Shown here: positions 15,046-23,046 of the stretch, piece by piece
How positions within the stretch are numbered: position 1 is the stretch's first letter
Layout: each line of letters opens with the position of its first letter
NCBI RefSeq assembly: GCF_900113015.1
Contig: NZ_FONV01000006.1
Coordinates: forward strand, 1 to 64,000
Direction of reading: 5' to 3'
Length of the DNA stretch: 64,000 nucleotides
DNA from: Actinoplanes philippinensis
Lineage (GTDB): Bacteria > Actinomycetota > Actinomycetes > Mycobacteriales > Micromonosporaceae
The notes under the pieces: model-generated
Databases searched by the model: none
The model's input: only the letters and a program-made list of their open reading frames with translations
Told to the model about the DNA's origin: nothing
Position numbers and translations under genes: made by a program

Positions 15046-17913
15046 TCATGGCGTGGTCCAGCGCTGGTTGGTGCCGCCGTGACAGCTCCAGATGATCAGC
15101 TGAGTGCCGTTGGCCGAGCTGCTGCCGTTGGCGTCGAGGCACTTGCCCGACGGGGTGTTGACCAGCGAACCGTTGGATCCGGCGGTCCAGTTCTGCGCCC
15201 CGGAGCCGTTGCAGGCCGACAGTTGCACCAGGCTGCCGTCGGTCGTCGCGCCGCCGGCGACGGTCATGCACTTGCCCAGCGCCCGCCAGGTGGCGCCGGT
15301 CCGGGTCCACTGCTGGTTGGTCCCGTTGTTGCAGGTCCACAGCTGGATCTTCGTGCCGTCGGCCGAACTCGCCCCGTTGACGTCGACGCAGGCGCCGCTC
15401 GCGCCGACGATGCGGCCGGTGGCGCCGCCGCTGGGGGCGGCGCCGAACGTGAACGCGTCGACGTCGAACAGTGTTCCGGCGCCGCCCTGGAAGGTCAGGT
15501 ACAGCGTGGTGGTGCCGGCCGGGACCCCGGACAGTGTCGTCGACACCTCGGTGAAGGTCTCGTAGCTGCCGGTCACCGGCACCGTGACCGTGCCGAGCAC
15601 CGTGCCGGTGGCCGAACCGGCGCGGACCGAGAGGGTGCCGCCGGCGCCGCCGGACGAGACCCGGGCCGTGAAGCGGCTCTCGCCGGCGAGGGCGTAGCGC
15701 TGGAAGGCGATCCAGTCGCCGTTCTGGATGTCGCCGACGGTCCGGCCGCCCTCCGCTGTCGTCTTGTCGTAGAGGCCGGTGCCCGACTGGCTGCTGCGGT
15801 GCTCCGCCTGCCGGTGCCGGGGCTGCAGGATCTGCTGCGTGTGGGTGGTCAGAGCGGGCTGGTCACCGGCGCCCCGGTCGGTGTACTCCGCGTCGAACAC
15901 CGCGTACAGGTTCGCCGCCGTGTCGTGCTCGCCGTCCACCGGGATCTGCAACGTTCCCGAGCATCCGGTGCTCGAGGTGATCGCATGCGCGTGCTCGTCG
16001 TGACCGAGGTAGTAGCTGACCTTCACCCGGCTGCAGTCCACGGTGCCGTCCTCGGGGTCCGAGACCGTGACCGTGTACGGCACGTTGTCACCGAAGTCGA
16101 ACAGCGCTCCGTCCACCGGCGTGTTCAGGGTGACCGTGGGTGCGGTGTTGCCGACGGTGATCGTCACCGAGGCGTTGGCGGTCAGTCCGGCGGGATCGGT
16201 CACGGTGAGCGTCACCGTGCGCTGGCCGTCGCCGGTGAAGGTGTGGCTGGGGTTGGCCGCGGAGGAGGTGCCGCCGTCGCCGAAGTTCCACGCGTAGCTC
16301 AGGGCGCCACCCTCGGGGTCCGACGAACCACTGGAGGAGAAGCCGACGGTCAGCGGCGCGGTGCCCGAGGTCCGGTCGGCGGCGATGCGGGCGATCGGGG
16401 TCTGGTTGTTGCCGGCCTGGTTGTACTCGATGCGGTACAGGGCGGAGCTGGCGTCACCGCTGCCCCAGCCGGTGCCGTAGTCCAGCACGTACAGGGCTCC
16501 GTCGGGCCCGAAGGCGCTGTCCATGATCTGGGTGCCGCGCCACGGGAAGTCGCTGATCTGCCCGGCCGAGCCGTCCGCGTTCACGTCGATGCTCTTGATC
16601 CAGCGCCGGCCGAACTCCATGGCGAAGTAGTGGCCGTCGAGGGCCGCCGGGAACTTGACGGTGGAGGGGTTCGCCGCGTCGTAGCGGTACACCGCGCCGC
16701 CCATCGGCGACTCCGAGCCGCACCCGAACGCGGCCAGCGAGCAGTTGTCGTACTTGATCCACGCCGGCCGGGCGGCCGGCAGGTTGGTCAGCCCGGTGTT
16801 GCGCGGGGAGTTGTTGACCGGCGCGGCGCAGTTGAACCGGCTCCCCGAGGGCCCGGACGGGAAGGTGTAGTCCACGTACGTCTCGTTTGTCGTGTTCGTG
16901 CCGGTGCAGTAGGGCCAGCCGTAGTTGCCGGCGGAGGTGATCCGGTTGAACTCGACCTGGCCGGCCGGACCGCGCGTCGAGGTGGTGGTGCCGGCGTCGG
17001 GACCGTAGTCGGCGACGTACACCGCACCGGTCGGCTTGTCGACGCTGAGCCGGAACGGGTTGCGCAACCCCATCGCGTAGATCTCCGGCCGCGTGCGGGC
17101 GGTGCCCGGCGGGAACAGGTTGCCCGAGGGGATCGAGTACGACCCGTCCGCGTTCACCTTGATCCGCAGCACCTTGCCGCGCAGGTCGTTGGTGTTGCCG
17201 GCGCTGCGCTGCGCGTCGTAGACCGGGTTGCGGTTGCTGCGCTCGTCGATGGGGGTGTAGCCACCGGAGTCGAACGGGTTCGAGTCGTCGCCCGTGGACA
17301 GGTAGAGGTTGCCGGCCGCGTCGAAGTCAATGTCGCCGCCGACATGGCAGCACATGCCCCGGTTGGTCGCGACCTCCAGCACTGTCACCTGACTGCTCAC
17401 GTTCAGGGTGAAGTCGGCGTTGAGCGTGAACCGGGACAGCCGGTTCACGCCGTTCCACGCGGAGAAGTCCGTACCGGTGGCCGGCGCGTCGCCGCTGGGC
17501 GTGGAGAGGGGTGGCGCGTGGAAGAGATAGATGAACCGGTTGCCGGCGAAGCCGGGGTCGACCCCCACCCCCTGCAGACCCTCCTCGTCGTGGGTGTACA
17601 CCGGCAGCGTGCCGATCACGCTGGTGACACCGGCGGCGGTGGTACGGCGCAGGACACCGTTGCGGGCGGTGTGCAGGACCGAGCGGTCGGGCAGCACGGC
17701 CATCGACATCGGCTCGCCCATCTCCGCGACTCCGCGGGCGAGCTCGACCTGCTGGAAGTCGGCGGCGTTGACCGGGTGGGCGGCGGCCGGCGACGCCGGG
17801 CCGGCGATGGCCGCGCTGATGCCGACGGCCAGAAGGACGGCGGACGCCGCCGCTCCCATGCGGATGGTGCGGCGGGACGGTCGGCGGTGGCGGCTTCGTG
17901 GGAAAGAAGGCAT
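15046..17913 (-). CDS. Secreted PQQ-dependent sugar dehydrogenase-like protein with PKD, CBM6-like and ricin/CBM13 domains
   Basis: 955 residues. Start at 17913 with GGAG upstream, in a leader resembling that of the GH127 gene. Basic N-terminus and signal to about residue 45. Residues 50-495 form a soluble-aldose-dehydrogenase beta-propeller (THDEEGLQGVGVDPGF, NDLRGKVLRI, YAMGLRNPFR, GAVYVADYGPD). A PKD repeat (about 505-590, YAWNFGDGGTSS), an Ig-like segment (592-690), a CBM6-like domain (690-815) and a ricin lectin (820-955) follow. Predicted job: polymer-anchored oxidation of a sugar hydroxyl or anomeric carbon, passing electrons to the envelope. First gene of a four-gene operon (dehydrogenase, ThuA-DUF1080, GH95, serine hydrolase). 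PQQ binding is inferred from the fold, not proven. Confidence 0.87.
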   Translation of the reverse strand: MPSFPRSRHRRPSRRTIRMGAAASAVLLAVGISAAIAGPASPAAAHPVNAADFQQVELARGVAEMGEPMSMAVLPDRSVLHTARNGVLRRTTAAGVTSVIGTLPVYTHDEEGLQGVGVDPGFAGNRFIYLFHAPPLSTPSGDAPATGTDFSAWNGVNRLSRFTLNADFTLNVSSQVTVLEVATNRGMCCHVGGDIDFDAAGNLYLSTGDDSNPFDSGGYTPIDERSNRNPVYDAQRSAGNTNDLRGKVLRIKVNADGSYSIPSGNLFPPGTARTRPEIYAMGLRNPFRLSVDKPTGAVYVADYGPDAGTTTSTRGPAGQVEFNRITSAGNYGWPYCTGTNTTNETYVDYTFPSGPSGSRFNCAAPVNNSPRNTGLTNLPAARPAWIKYDNCSLAAFGCGSESPMGGAVYRYDAANPSTVKFPAALDGHYFAMEFGRRWIKSIDVNADGSAGQISDFPWRGTQIMDSAFGPDGALYVLDYGTGWGSGDASSALYRIEYNQAGNNQTPIARIAADRTSGTAPLTVGFSSSGSSDPEGGALSYAWNFGDGGTSSAANPSHTFTGDGQRTVTLTVTDPAGLTANASVTITVGNTAPTVTLNTPVDGALFDFGDNVPYTVTVSDPEDGTVDCSRVKVSYYLGHDEHAHAITSSTGCSGTLQIPVDGEHDTAANLYAVFDAEYTDRGAGDQPALTTHTQQILQPRHRQAEHRSSQSGTGLYDKTTAEGGRTVGDIQNGDWIAFQRYALAGESRFTARVSSGGAGGTLSVRAGSATGTVLGTVTVPVTGSYETFTEVSTTLSGVPAGTTTLYLTFQGGAGTLFDVDAFTFGAAPSGGATGRIVGASGACVDVNGASSADGTKIQLWTCNNGTNQQWTRTGATWRALGKCMTVAGGATTDGSLVQLSACNGSGAQNWTAGSNGSLVNTPSGKCLDANGSSSANGTQLIIWSCHGGTNQRWTTP

Positions 17914-18002
17914 GGCGAACTCCAGTGCCCGGGGGGATGTCGGGGACCGTGCGGTCGTCAGCGCAGCGAAGATGGCGGGACGGCTCGGCGAGGCCGCCCG
18001 GA

Positions 18003-18062
18003 CTGCATATGACGTATTACCTTTGCCCGGCCGACGTTAAGACGGTGTTTCCACCATGTCAA
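18003..18062 (-). promoter_or_regulatory. Promoter and putative operator of the dehydrogenase-GH95 operon (conserved block, copy 2)
   Basis: Minus-strand -35 TTGACA (18062-18057) and -10 TAACGT (18039-18034), spacer 17 bp. The stretch 18003-18039 repeats 2996-3032 with one mismatch, including ATACGTCATATGCAG near the transcription start. The region 17914-18320 contains only this promoter, the divergent one at 18149 and leaders. Confidence 0.75.
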
Positions 18063-18148
18063 GCGACGGCCGTCAATCGATAAATCTCGGAATGCGAGCA
18101 AGATAAAACCCGGAAAAGTGTCACGCGGGCCGCCCGTGAATGGTCGCA

Positions 18149-18177
18149 TTGACATCGAGCGATGCGCCTCCCATGCT
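18149..18177 (+). promoter_or_regulatory. Putative promoter of the esterase gene
   Basis: TTGACA at 18149-18154, 17-bp spacer, CATGCT at 18172-18177. About 140 nt of leader precedes the esterase start. The -10 is weak, so confidence is moderate. Confidence 0.45.
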
Positions 18178-18320
18178 GGCCGAGTCGACCACAGGACAGG
18201 ACGGCGCCTGCAGCCCGTGGACGAACCCGGCCGGCACCGCGTCTCCGGCGACCAGCCGTTTCCGTGCTGCCGCGCCACCGGGCTCTCACTCTCGCTGTCA
18301 CCATCGACGGAAGGTCGATC

Positions 18321-19643
18321 ATGGTCGTTTCACCACGCCCGCGCGGCATCCTGCCGGCCGTCGTCGCGGCACTGGTCCTCATCGCCGCCGGCCTCCTCGG
18401 CGTCACCCCGCCGGCATCGGCACAGGCGGCCGTCGCGCTCGCGCCGAGCGGTGGATGCGGCACGGCGCCGACGCTGACCAGCGGCACCCGGACCATCCAG
18501 TCCAACGGGCGGACCCGTACCTACATCCTGCGGATCCCCGACGGCTACGACTCCGGCCGCCCGTACCGCCTGATCTTCGGTTTCCATTGGAACGGCGGCA
18601 CCGCCGGCGACGTCGACTCCGGCGGCACCAGCGGCTACCCCTGGTCGTACTACGGGCTCCGGGCACTGTCCGGCAACAGCGCGATCTTCGTCGCCCCGCA
18701 GGGGCTCAACAACGGATGGGCCAACTCCGGCGGCGAGGACCTGGCCTTCGTCGACGCCATGGTGAGCCAGATCCAGGCCGGACTGTGTGTCGACACGGCC
18801 CAGGTCTTCGCCGGCGGTTTCAGCTACGGCGGCGCGATGAGCTACGCCCTCGCCTGCGCCCGCCCCACCGTGTTCCGGGCCGTCGCGGTCTACTCCGGCG
18901 GGCAGCTCAGCGGCTGCACCGGCGGAACCCAGCCGGTCGCCTACATCGGACTGCACGGGCTGCGGGACCCGGTGCTCAACATCGCCCAGGGCCGGTCACT
19001 GCGGGACCGGTTCGTCAGGAACAACGGGTGTACGCCGCAGAACCCGCCGGAACCCACGCAGGGCAGCCTCACCCACACCGTCACCACCTACGCCGGCTGC
19101 CGCAGCGGATATCCGGTCACGTGGGCCGCGTTCGACGCCGGTCACACCCCGGGACCCGTCGACGGGTCGGCCGGCGACTACGAGCCCGGCGAACGCTCCT
19201 GGACCCGGCAGGTGGTGTGGAACTTCTTCGCCCAGTTCGCCACCACCGACCCGGGCCCCGGACCGGCCACGTTCCGGCTGCGCAGCGAGTCGGCCGGCCG
19301 CTGCCTGGACGTCAGCGGGGCCAGCCCGGCCAACGGCGCCCTGACGCAGCTCTGGGACTGTCACACCGACGCCAACCAGCAGTTCAGCCAGAACGGCCGC
19401 GAGCTGCGGGTACTCGGCAAATGCCTGGACGTGGCGCCGAACGCCGCCGCCGGCGCCCGCGCCCAGATCTGGGACTGCAACGGCGGCGCCAACCAGCAGT
19501 GGAACGTCAACGGCAACGGCTCGATCAGCAACGCCCAGACCGGCCTGTGCCTGGACGTCAGCGGCGCCGCGACCGCGAACGGAACGTCCGTCGTCGTCTG
19601 GGGCTGCCACAACGGCGCCAACCAGCGCTGGGCACGCGCCTGA
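18321..19643 (+). CDS. Secreted CE1-type feruloyl/acetylxylan esterase with ricin/CBM13
   Basis: 440 residues from the ATG at 18321 (GGAAGG 6 nt upstream). Signal peptide to about Ala37. The alpha/beta-hydrolase domain (45-300) matches the PHB-depolymerase/feruloyl-esterase LpqC group: oxyanion strand LIFGFHWNGG, nucleophile Ser168 in GGFSYGG, Asp216 in HGLRDPV and His275 in DAGHTPG. A three-repeat CBM13 (about 310-440; CNGGANQQW, LDVSGAATANG) follows. It would remove ferulate or acetate esters from arabinoxylan so that the neighbouring GH10, GH54 and GH127 enzymes can act. It is divergent from the dehydrogenase operon and may share its control. Confidence 0.9.
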   Translation: MVVSPRPRGILPAVVAALVLIAAGLLGVTPPASAQAAVALAPSGGCGTAPTLTSGTRTIQSNGRTRTYILRIPDGYDSGRPYRLIFGFHWNGGTAGDVDSGGTSGYPWSYYGLRALSGNSAIFVAPQGLNNGWANSGGEDLAFVDAMVSQIQAGLCVDTAQVFAGGFSYGGAMSYALACARPTVFRAVAVYSGGQLSGCTGGTQPVAYIGLHGLRDPVLNIAQGRSLRDRFVRNNGCTPQNPPEPTQGSLTHTVTTYAGCRSGYPVTWAAFDAGHTPGPVDGSAGDYEPGERSWTRQVVWNFFAQFATTDPGPGPATFRLRSESAGRCLDVSGASPANGALTQLWDCHTDANQQFSQNGRELRVLGKCLDVAPNAAAGARAQIWDCNGGANQQWNVNGNGSISNAQTGLCLDVSGAATANGTSVVVWGCHNGANQRWARA

Positions 19644-19714
19644 ACCCACCGGCCCGCGATCCTGCCCGGCACGGCTTCCGGCGGCAGCAGCGACGTTCCG
19701 GCCGGCGACGACTT

Positions 19715-20896
19715 GTGAGCGACCGTGATCCGGGCGACGCTGTGCGGGTGGACCTGATCGAGCGGGCCCGGCCGTACCTCCGCGAGTTGATGCGGGCGCC
19801 GGTGTGGTCGGCGGCAGCCAAACGGCGCCTGTACCTCCCCGAGGAGGGGCCGAAACCGCCTCCCCGGCCCCGGCCCAAGGACTGCGGGCTGCCACCACAG
19901 CGTGCCGAGCGTGTGCTTCCGCCGGAGCGGACCGCCCAGGCACGGGCGGCGCTGCTGCTCAACGACTGGGAGCAGAACCGGCTCGATGCGATGCTCGCCG
20001 CGCCCGGCGTCGACGACGAGGGTGAGGAGGTCGGCAGCGGTCCGATCATGACGGCGCTCGAACACCTCGCCATCCCGGCGGCCGAGGCCGAGGCGTGGAT
20101 CCGAGGACCGTTCGGCGGCAACATCGCCGCTGTCGACCATCTGAATTCCTGGTGGATCTCGTACGCGCGGACGGCCCACCCGGGCGGCGCTGCCGTCGCG
20201 GTCGTCAGCGCGGCCCTCGGCGACCCGGAACCGGCCGAGAACCTGCGTTACCACCCGCGGAACAGATCGCTGCCCGAAGAAGCGTGGAGGCCGCTGATCG
20301 AGGCCGGTGGGCAGCGGGTCACGGCGGAGTATCCGGAGGCCGGCAGTCAGCGTCTGATCGCGGCCGAGCTGCTGAGCAGAGGCTGGACGGTGGCCGAACT
20401 CCGGCGGCAGACCGACGGCCTCGACGGACCCGACCGCAACAGGCTGCTGCACTGCATCGACGGGCTGCGATTCATTCCGTACGACGAGATCCTGACCTGG
20501 CTCGAAGCGATGACCCCGGCGGACCTTTCGCGGCCGGACCGGTGGCGGCGCCTCAGCGCCGTGCCGCAGTTGCGCACCCTGGTCGGGATCTGGCGCAGCA
20601 CCGGCCTCCCACCGGCCACGCGGGCATGGTGCGCCGCCGCAGGCCTTGCCCCCGAGGAGGCGATCACCGCGGACGATCTCGACCTGGACGAACTGAAGGC
20701 ACAGTCATCATCCCATTCGTCCCGTCAGCCTTTCGAGCACCCGGTCGATCGCATCGCGGGCCCTGCCGCGCCAGGCGACCACCTGATCGGGGCGGACCAC
20801 CATGACCTCGTCGTGGTCCAGGCCGAGCATGGGATGCGCCTCAAATCCGGGGACATCGGCGCCGCCGGAGAACACGGTGAAGCCGGTACCGCATAG
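19715..20896 (+). CDS. Uncharacterised cytoplasmic protein; 3' end overlaps the monooxygenase gene
   Basis: 393 residues from a GTG at 19715; no good ribosome site is seen, so the start is uncertain. The protein is alpha-helical, with no signal or membrane segment. Its middle part (LLNDWEQNRLDAMLAAPGV, PIMTALEHLAIPAAEAEAW) looks like HEAT-type repeats, and I recognise no catalytic motif. The natural-looking sequence stops near Leu-Lys at about 20700. The last 60-odd residues are the antisense of the convergent FAD monooxygenase (189-bp overlap) and look like run-through. A stop in the +2 frame lies at 20693-20695, so a small frameshift could have removed the original end. Confidence 0.6.
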   Translation: MSDRDPGDAVRVDLIERARPYLRELMRAPVWSAAAKRRLYLPEEGPKPPPRPRPKDCGLPPQRAERVLPPERTAQARAALLLNDWEQNRLDAMLAAPGVDDEGEEVGSGPIMTALEHLAIPAAEAEAWIRGPFGGNIAAVDHLNSWWISYARTAHPGGAAVAVVSAALGDPEPAENLRYHPRNRSLPEEAWRPLIEAGGQRVTAEYPEAGSQRLIAAELLSRGWTVAELRRQTDGLDGPDRNRLLHCIDGLRFIPYDEILTWLEAMTPADLSRPDRWRRLSAVPQLRTLVGIWRSTGLPPATRAWCAAAGLAPEEAITADDLDLDELKAQSSSHSSRQPFEHPVDRIAGPAAPGDHLIGADHHDLVVVQAEHGMRLKSGDIGAAGEHGEAGTA

Positions 20897-22156
20897 GTCC
20901 AGGGTGGACAGGCCGGGTTGTAGCCAGAGGTGCGGCACCCGGGTGCCGGGCCGGCCGACGAGTTCCAGGCGGTCGGTCGGGAACGGTGGCCCGCCGTCGG
21001 GCACGAGAGCGCCGTCGGTGTAGCCGTAACTGAGCATCAGGACGAACGGATGGACGAGTTCCGGTCGTTCCGAGCCGAAGCCGGTCGGCGCCCGCAGGTC
21101 GCCGCTGCGCAGGCTGGACTGCTCGGCGGCGAGGAGCCCGATCGGGTGGCGCTCGGTGTGATAGCTGTCCAGCAGTCCGGGGCCGGCGTCCCCACGCAGC
21201 ACCATCGCCAGCTTCCAGGCGAGATTGTGCGCGTCCTGAATGCCGGTGTTGGCGCCCTGGGCCGCGAACGGCGGCATCACGTGCGCGGCGTCGCCGGCGA
21301 GGAAGACGCGGCCGGCCCGGTATCGGTCGGCGACCTTCATCGTCGGTTCCCAGTCCTGCACGGTGATCAGCTCGATGCCGAGGTCCGGCAGTCCGATGAC
21401 GCGTCGCAGATGGGCGGGCCAGTCGGCCTCCGCAACGCCGACGACGTCGGTCATGAACTGCCACCGGTCGGTGCCGTTGATGGAGACCAGGGCGCCGGGC
21501 GTACGGGCGTCGTCGAGCTGGCACAGGTTGAACTCCCGGCCATGGACGGCCGCGCCGAGGTCGGCCCGGAAGTAGACGGTCGTCGCCCGGCCGAGGGTGC
21601 CGCGTCCGGTACGGGTGATGCCGAGCGCCTCCCGGATCGGGCTCCGCGCGCCGTCGGCGGCGACGAGGTAGTCGGCGTCGACCCGGTAGGGGCCGTCGGG
21701 TCCGGTGACGGTGGCGGTGACTCCCCGCGCGTCCTGCGTGAAGCCGGCGAGCTCGTGGCCGAATCGCAGGTCGGCGCCTCGTTGTGCGGCCAGCTCACGC
21801 AGCACCGGTTCGAGGGCGTCCTGGGCGCACAAACAGGGCAGCATCGGCGAGGCGGCGACGAGATCGCTGACGTCACCGGCCGGGGGGCCGGGCAGGACCT
21901 GCGACTCGATCAGCGTCGGCCCGGCCCGCATGGCCTGGAAGTCGGCGAGATCGGCAGCGGCCCGTTCCACCTCGTCAGCGATGCCGAGCTGCCGATACAC
22001 CTCCATCGTCCGGGTGTTGAACCGGCGTGCCTTGGGCAACGGCGACGTGCCGCCGTGCCGCTCGACCAGCAGCACCTCGACGTCGTGGGCTCGCAGGAGC
22101 AGGGCGGCGGTGAGCCCGACCAGGCCACCACCACTGATGATCACCGGAATTCGCAC
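20708..22156 (-). CDS. FAD-dependent aromatic monooxygenase (PHBH fold)
   Basis: 482 residues. The GTG at 22156 is chosen for its GGAGGTG site and because it puts the dinucleotide-binding motif (IPVIISGGGLVGLTAALLL, Gly9-Gly14) at the N-terminus. The other class A flavoprotein landmarks are present: AADGARS (about 166-172) and the FAD ribityl-binding AGDAAH (Gly288-Asp289), followed by PPFAAQGANTG. Residues 390-482 form the thioredoxin-like tail typical of phenol/tetracycline-type hydroxylases. It would hydroxylate a small aromatic with NAD(P)H and O2. Divergent from a TetR regulator across two operators, so induction by its substrate is likely. The substrate is not predictable. Confidence 0.92.
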   Translation of the reverse strand: MRIPVIISGGGLVGLTAALLLRAHDVEVLLVERHGGTSPLPKARRFNTRTMEVYRQLGIADEVERAAADLADFQAMRAGPTLIESQVLPGPPAGDVSDLVAASPMLPCLCAQDALEPVLRELAAQRGADLRFGHELAGFTQDARGVTATVTGPDGPYRVDADYLVAADGARSPIREALGITRTGRGTLGRATTVYFRADLGAAVHGREFNLCQLDDARTPGALVSINGTDRWQFMTDVVGVAEADWPAHLRRVIGLPDLGIELITVQDWEPTMKVADRYRAGRVFLAGDAAHVMPPFAAQGANTGIQDAHNLAWKLAMVLRGDAGPGLLDSYHTERHPIGLLAAEQSSLRSGDLRAPTGFGSERPELVHPFVLMLSYGYTDGALVPDGGPPFPTDRLELVGRPGTRVPHLWLQPGLSTLDLCGTGFTVFSGGADVPGFEAHPMLGLDHDEVMVVRPDQVVAWRGRARDAIDRVLERLTGRMG

Positions 22157-22168
22157 GAACCACCTCCG

Positions 22169-22181
22169 TGTACGTCGTACA
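22169..22181. promoter_or_regulatory. TetR operator, site 1
   Basis: TGTACGTCGTACA, a perfect 6-1-6 inverted repeat, immediately upstream of the monooxygenase ribosome site. Site 2 is a near copy 18 bp away. Confidence 0.82.
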
Positions 22182-22186
22182 GTGAG

Positions 22187-22199
22187 TGTACGTTGTACA
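22187..22199. promoter_or_regulatory. TetR operator, site 2
   Basis: TGTACGTTGTACA, a 5-3-5 inverted repeat, one base different from site 1. The pair lies in the 85-bp gap between the divergent monooxygenase and TetR genes. Confidence 0.82.
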
Positions 22200-22241
22200 C
22201 GCGTCGGTAGAGTGACGTCAACAGTCACCACAGGAGGCGCG

Positions 22242-22946
22242 ATGGCGGAGGCCCCAGGCTCGCTGGTCTGGTCACTGCCCGAGCCGCCGGGCGGGCAACA
22301 GCCGAACCTCAGCCGCGACCGCATCGTCCGCGCCGCGCTGAAGATCGCCGACGCCGAGGGCGCGCCGGCCGCGACCATGCGGCGAGTGGCCACCGCCCTC
22401 GGCTCGAGCACCCCCATGTCCCTCTATCGGTATGTGGGCAGCAAGGACGGCCTGGTCGACCTGATGCTCGACGCCGCGTGCGGCGAGGTGTCCACCCCCG
22501 CCCCGAGCGGCGACTGGCGGGCCGACCTGCGGGCGCTGGCGCTGGCGAACTGGGACATGATGCAGCGCCACCAGTGGTTCGCGGAGCTGGTGCACACCCG
22601 TCCGCCACTGGGCCCGAACGCGTTACGGCTGACCGACTACGGCCTCGGTGCCCTGTCGTTCCTCGACCCGGCCACGGCGATGACCTACCTCGGCATGGTC
22701 AACAGCTTGACCATCGGCACGGCCCTGCAACTCGCCGAGGAGCTCAAGATGCGCCGGCGCGTCGGCCTGCCCACCGACGACGATCTGCGCGCCGCGGTCA
22801 AACCGATCCACGACGAGATCGTCGCGACCGGCCGCTACCCGAACTACAACCGCTGGGCCGCCGACGGTGGCCGCTTCCACAACGCCGCCGGTTTCCCCCT
22901 GATGCTCGACATCCTCCTCGACGGGCTGGCCGCCCGCATGCCCTGA
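22242..22946 (+). CDS. TetR-family repressor with TetR_C (tetracyclin-repressor-like) C-terminus
   Basis: 234 residues, ATG after AGGAGG. Residues 24-80 contain the TetR helix-turn-helix (IVRAALKIADAEG, MRRVATALGSSTPMSLYRYVGSKDGLVDLML). The C-terminal helical domain (90-234) resembles TetR_C_1 proteins. An N-terminal 20-residue extension precedes the DNA-binding helix. It faces the FAD monooxygenase across twin TGTACG operators and most likely represses it, and probably itself, until an aromatic ligand binds. Confidence 0.92.
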   Translation: MAEAPGSLVWSLPEPPGGQQPNLSRDRIVRAALKIADAEGAPAATMRRVATALGSSTPMSLYRYVGSKDGLVDLMLDAACGEVSTPAPSGDWRADLRALALANWDMMQRHQWFAELVHTRPPLGPNALRLTDYGLGALSFLDPATAMTYLGMVNSLTIGTALQLAEELKMRRRVGLPTDDDLRAAVKPIHDEIVATGRYPNYNRWAADGGRFHNAAGFPLMLDILLDGLAARMP

Positions 22947-23046
22947 GCCGAGAGCCTCCGCCGACGAAGCCGCGGTGAGTTCACCACCCCTCCGGCCCGC
23001 GACACACCTACCTGTCATGCCGCCGGCCGTGGGCCCCAGCCGCCCA

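Noticed and set aside
14935..18012. 1025-codon plus-strand frame opposite the dehydrogenase gene
   Set aside because: Low-complexity composition and no motifs; mirrors the real gene on the other strand.
18140..19714. Extension of the 19.7-kb hypothetical gene back to 18140
   Set aside because: The upstream part is an out-of-frame shadow of the esterase gene; the protein-like sequence begins at about 19715.
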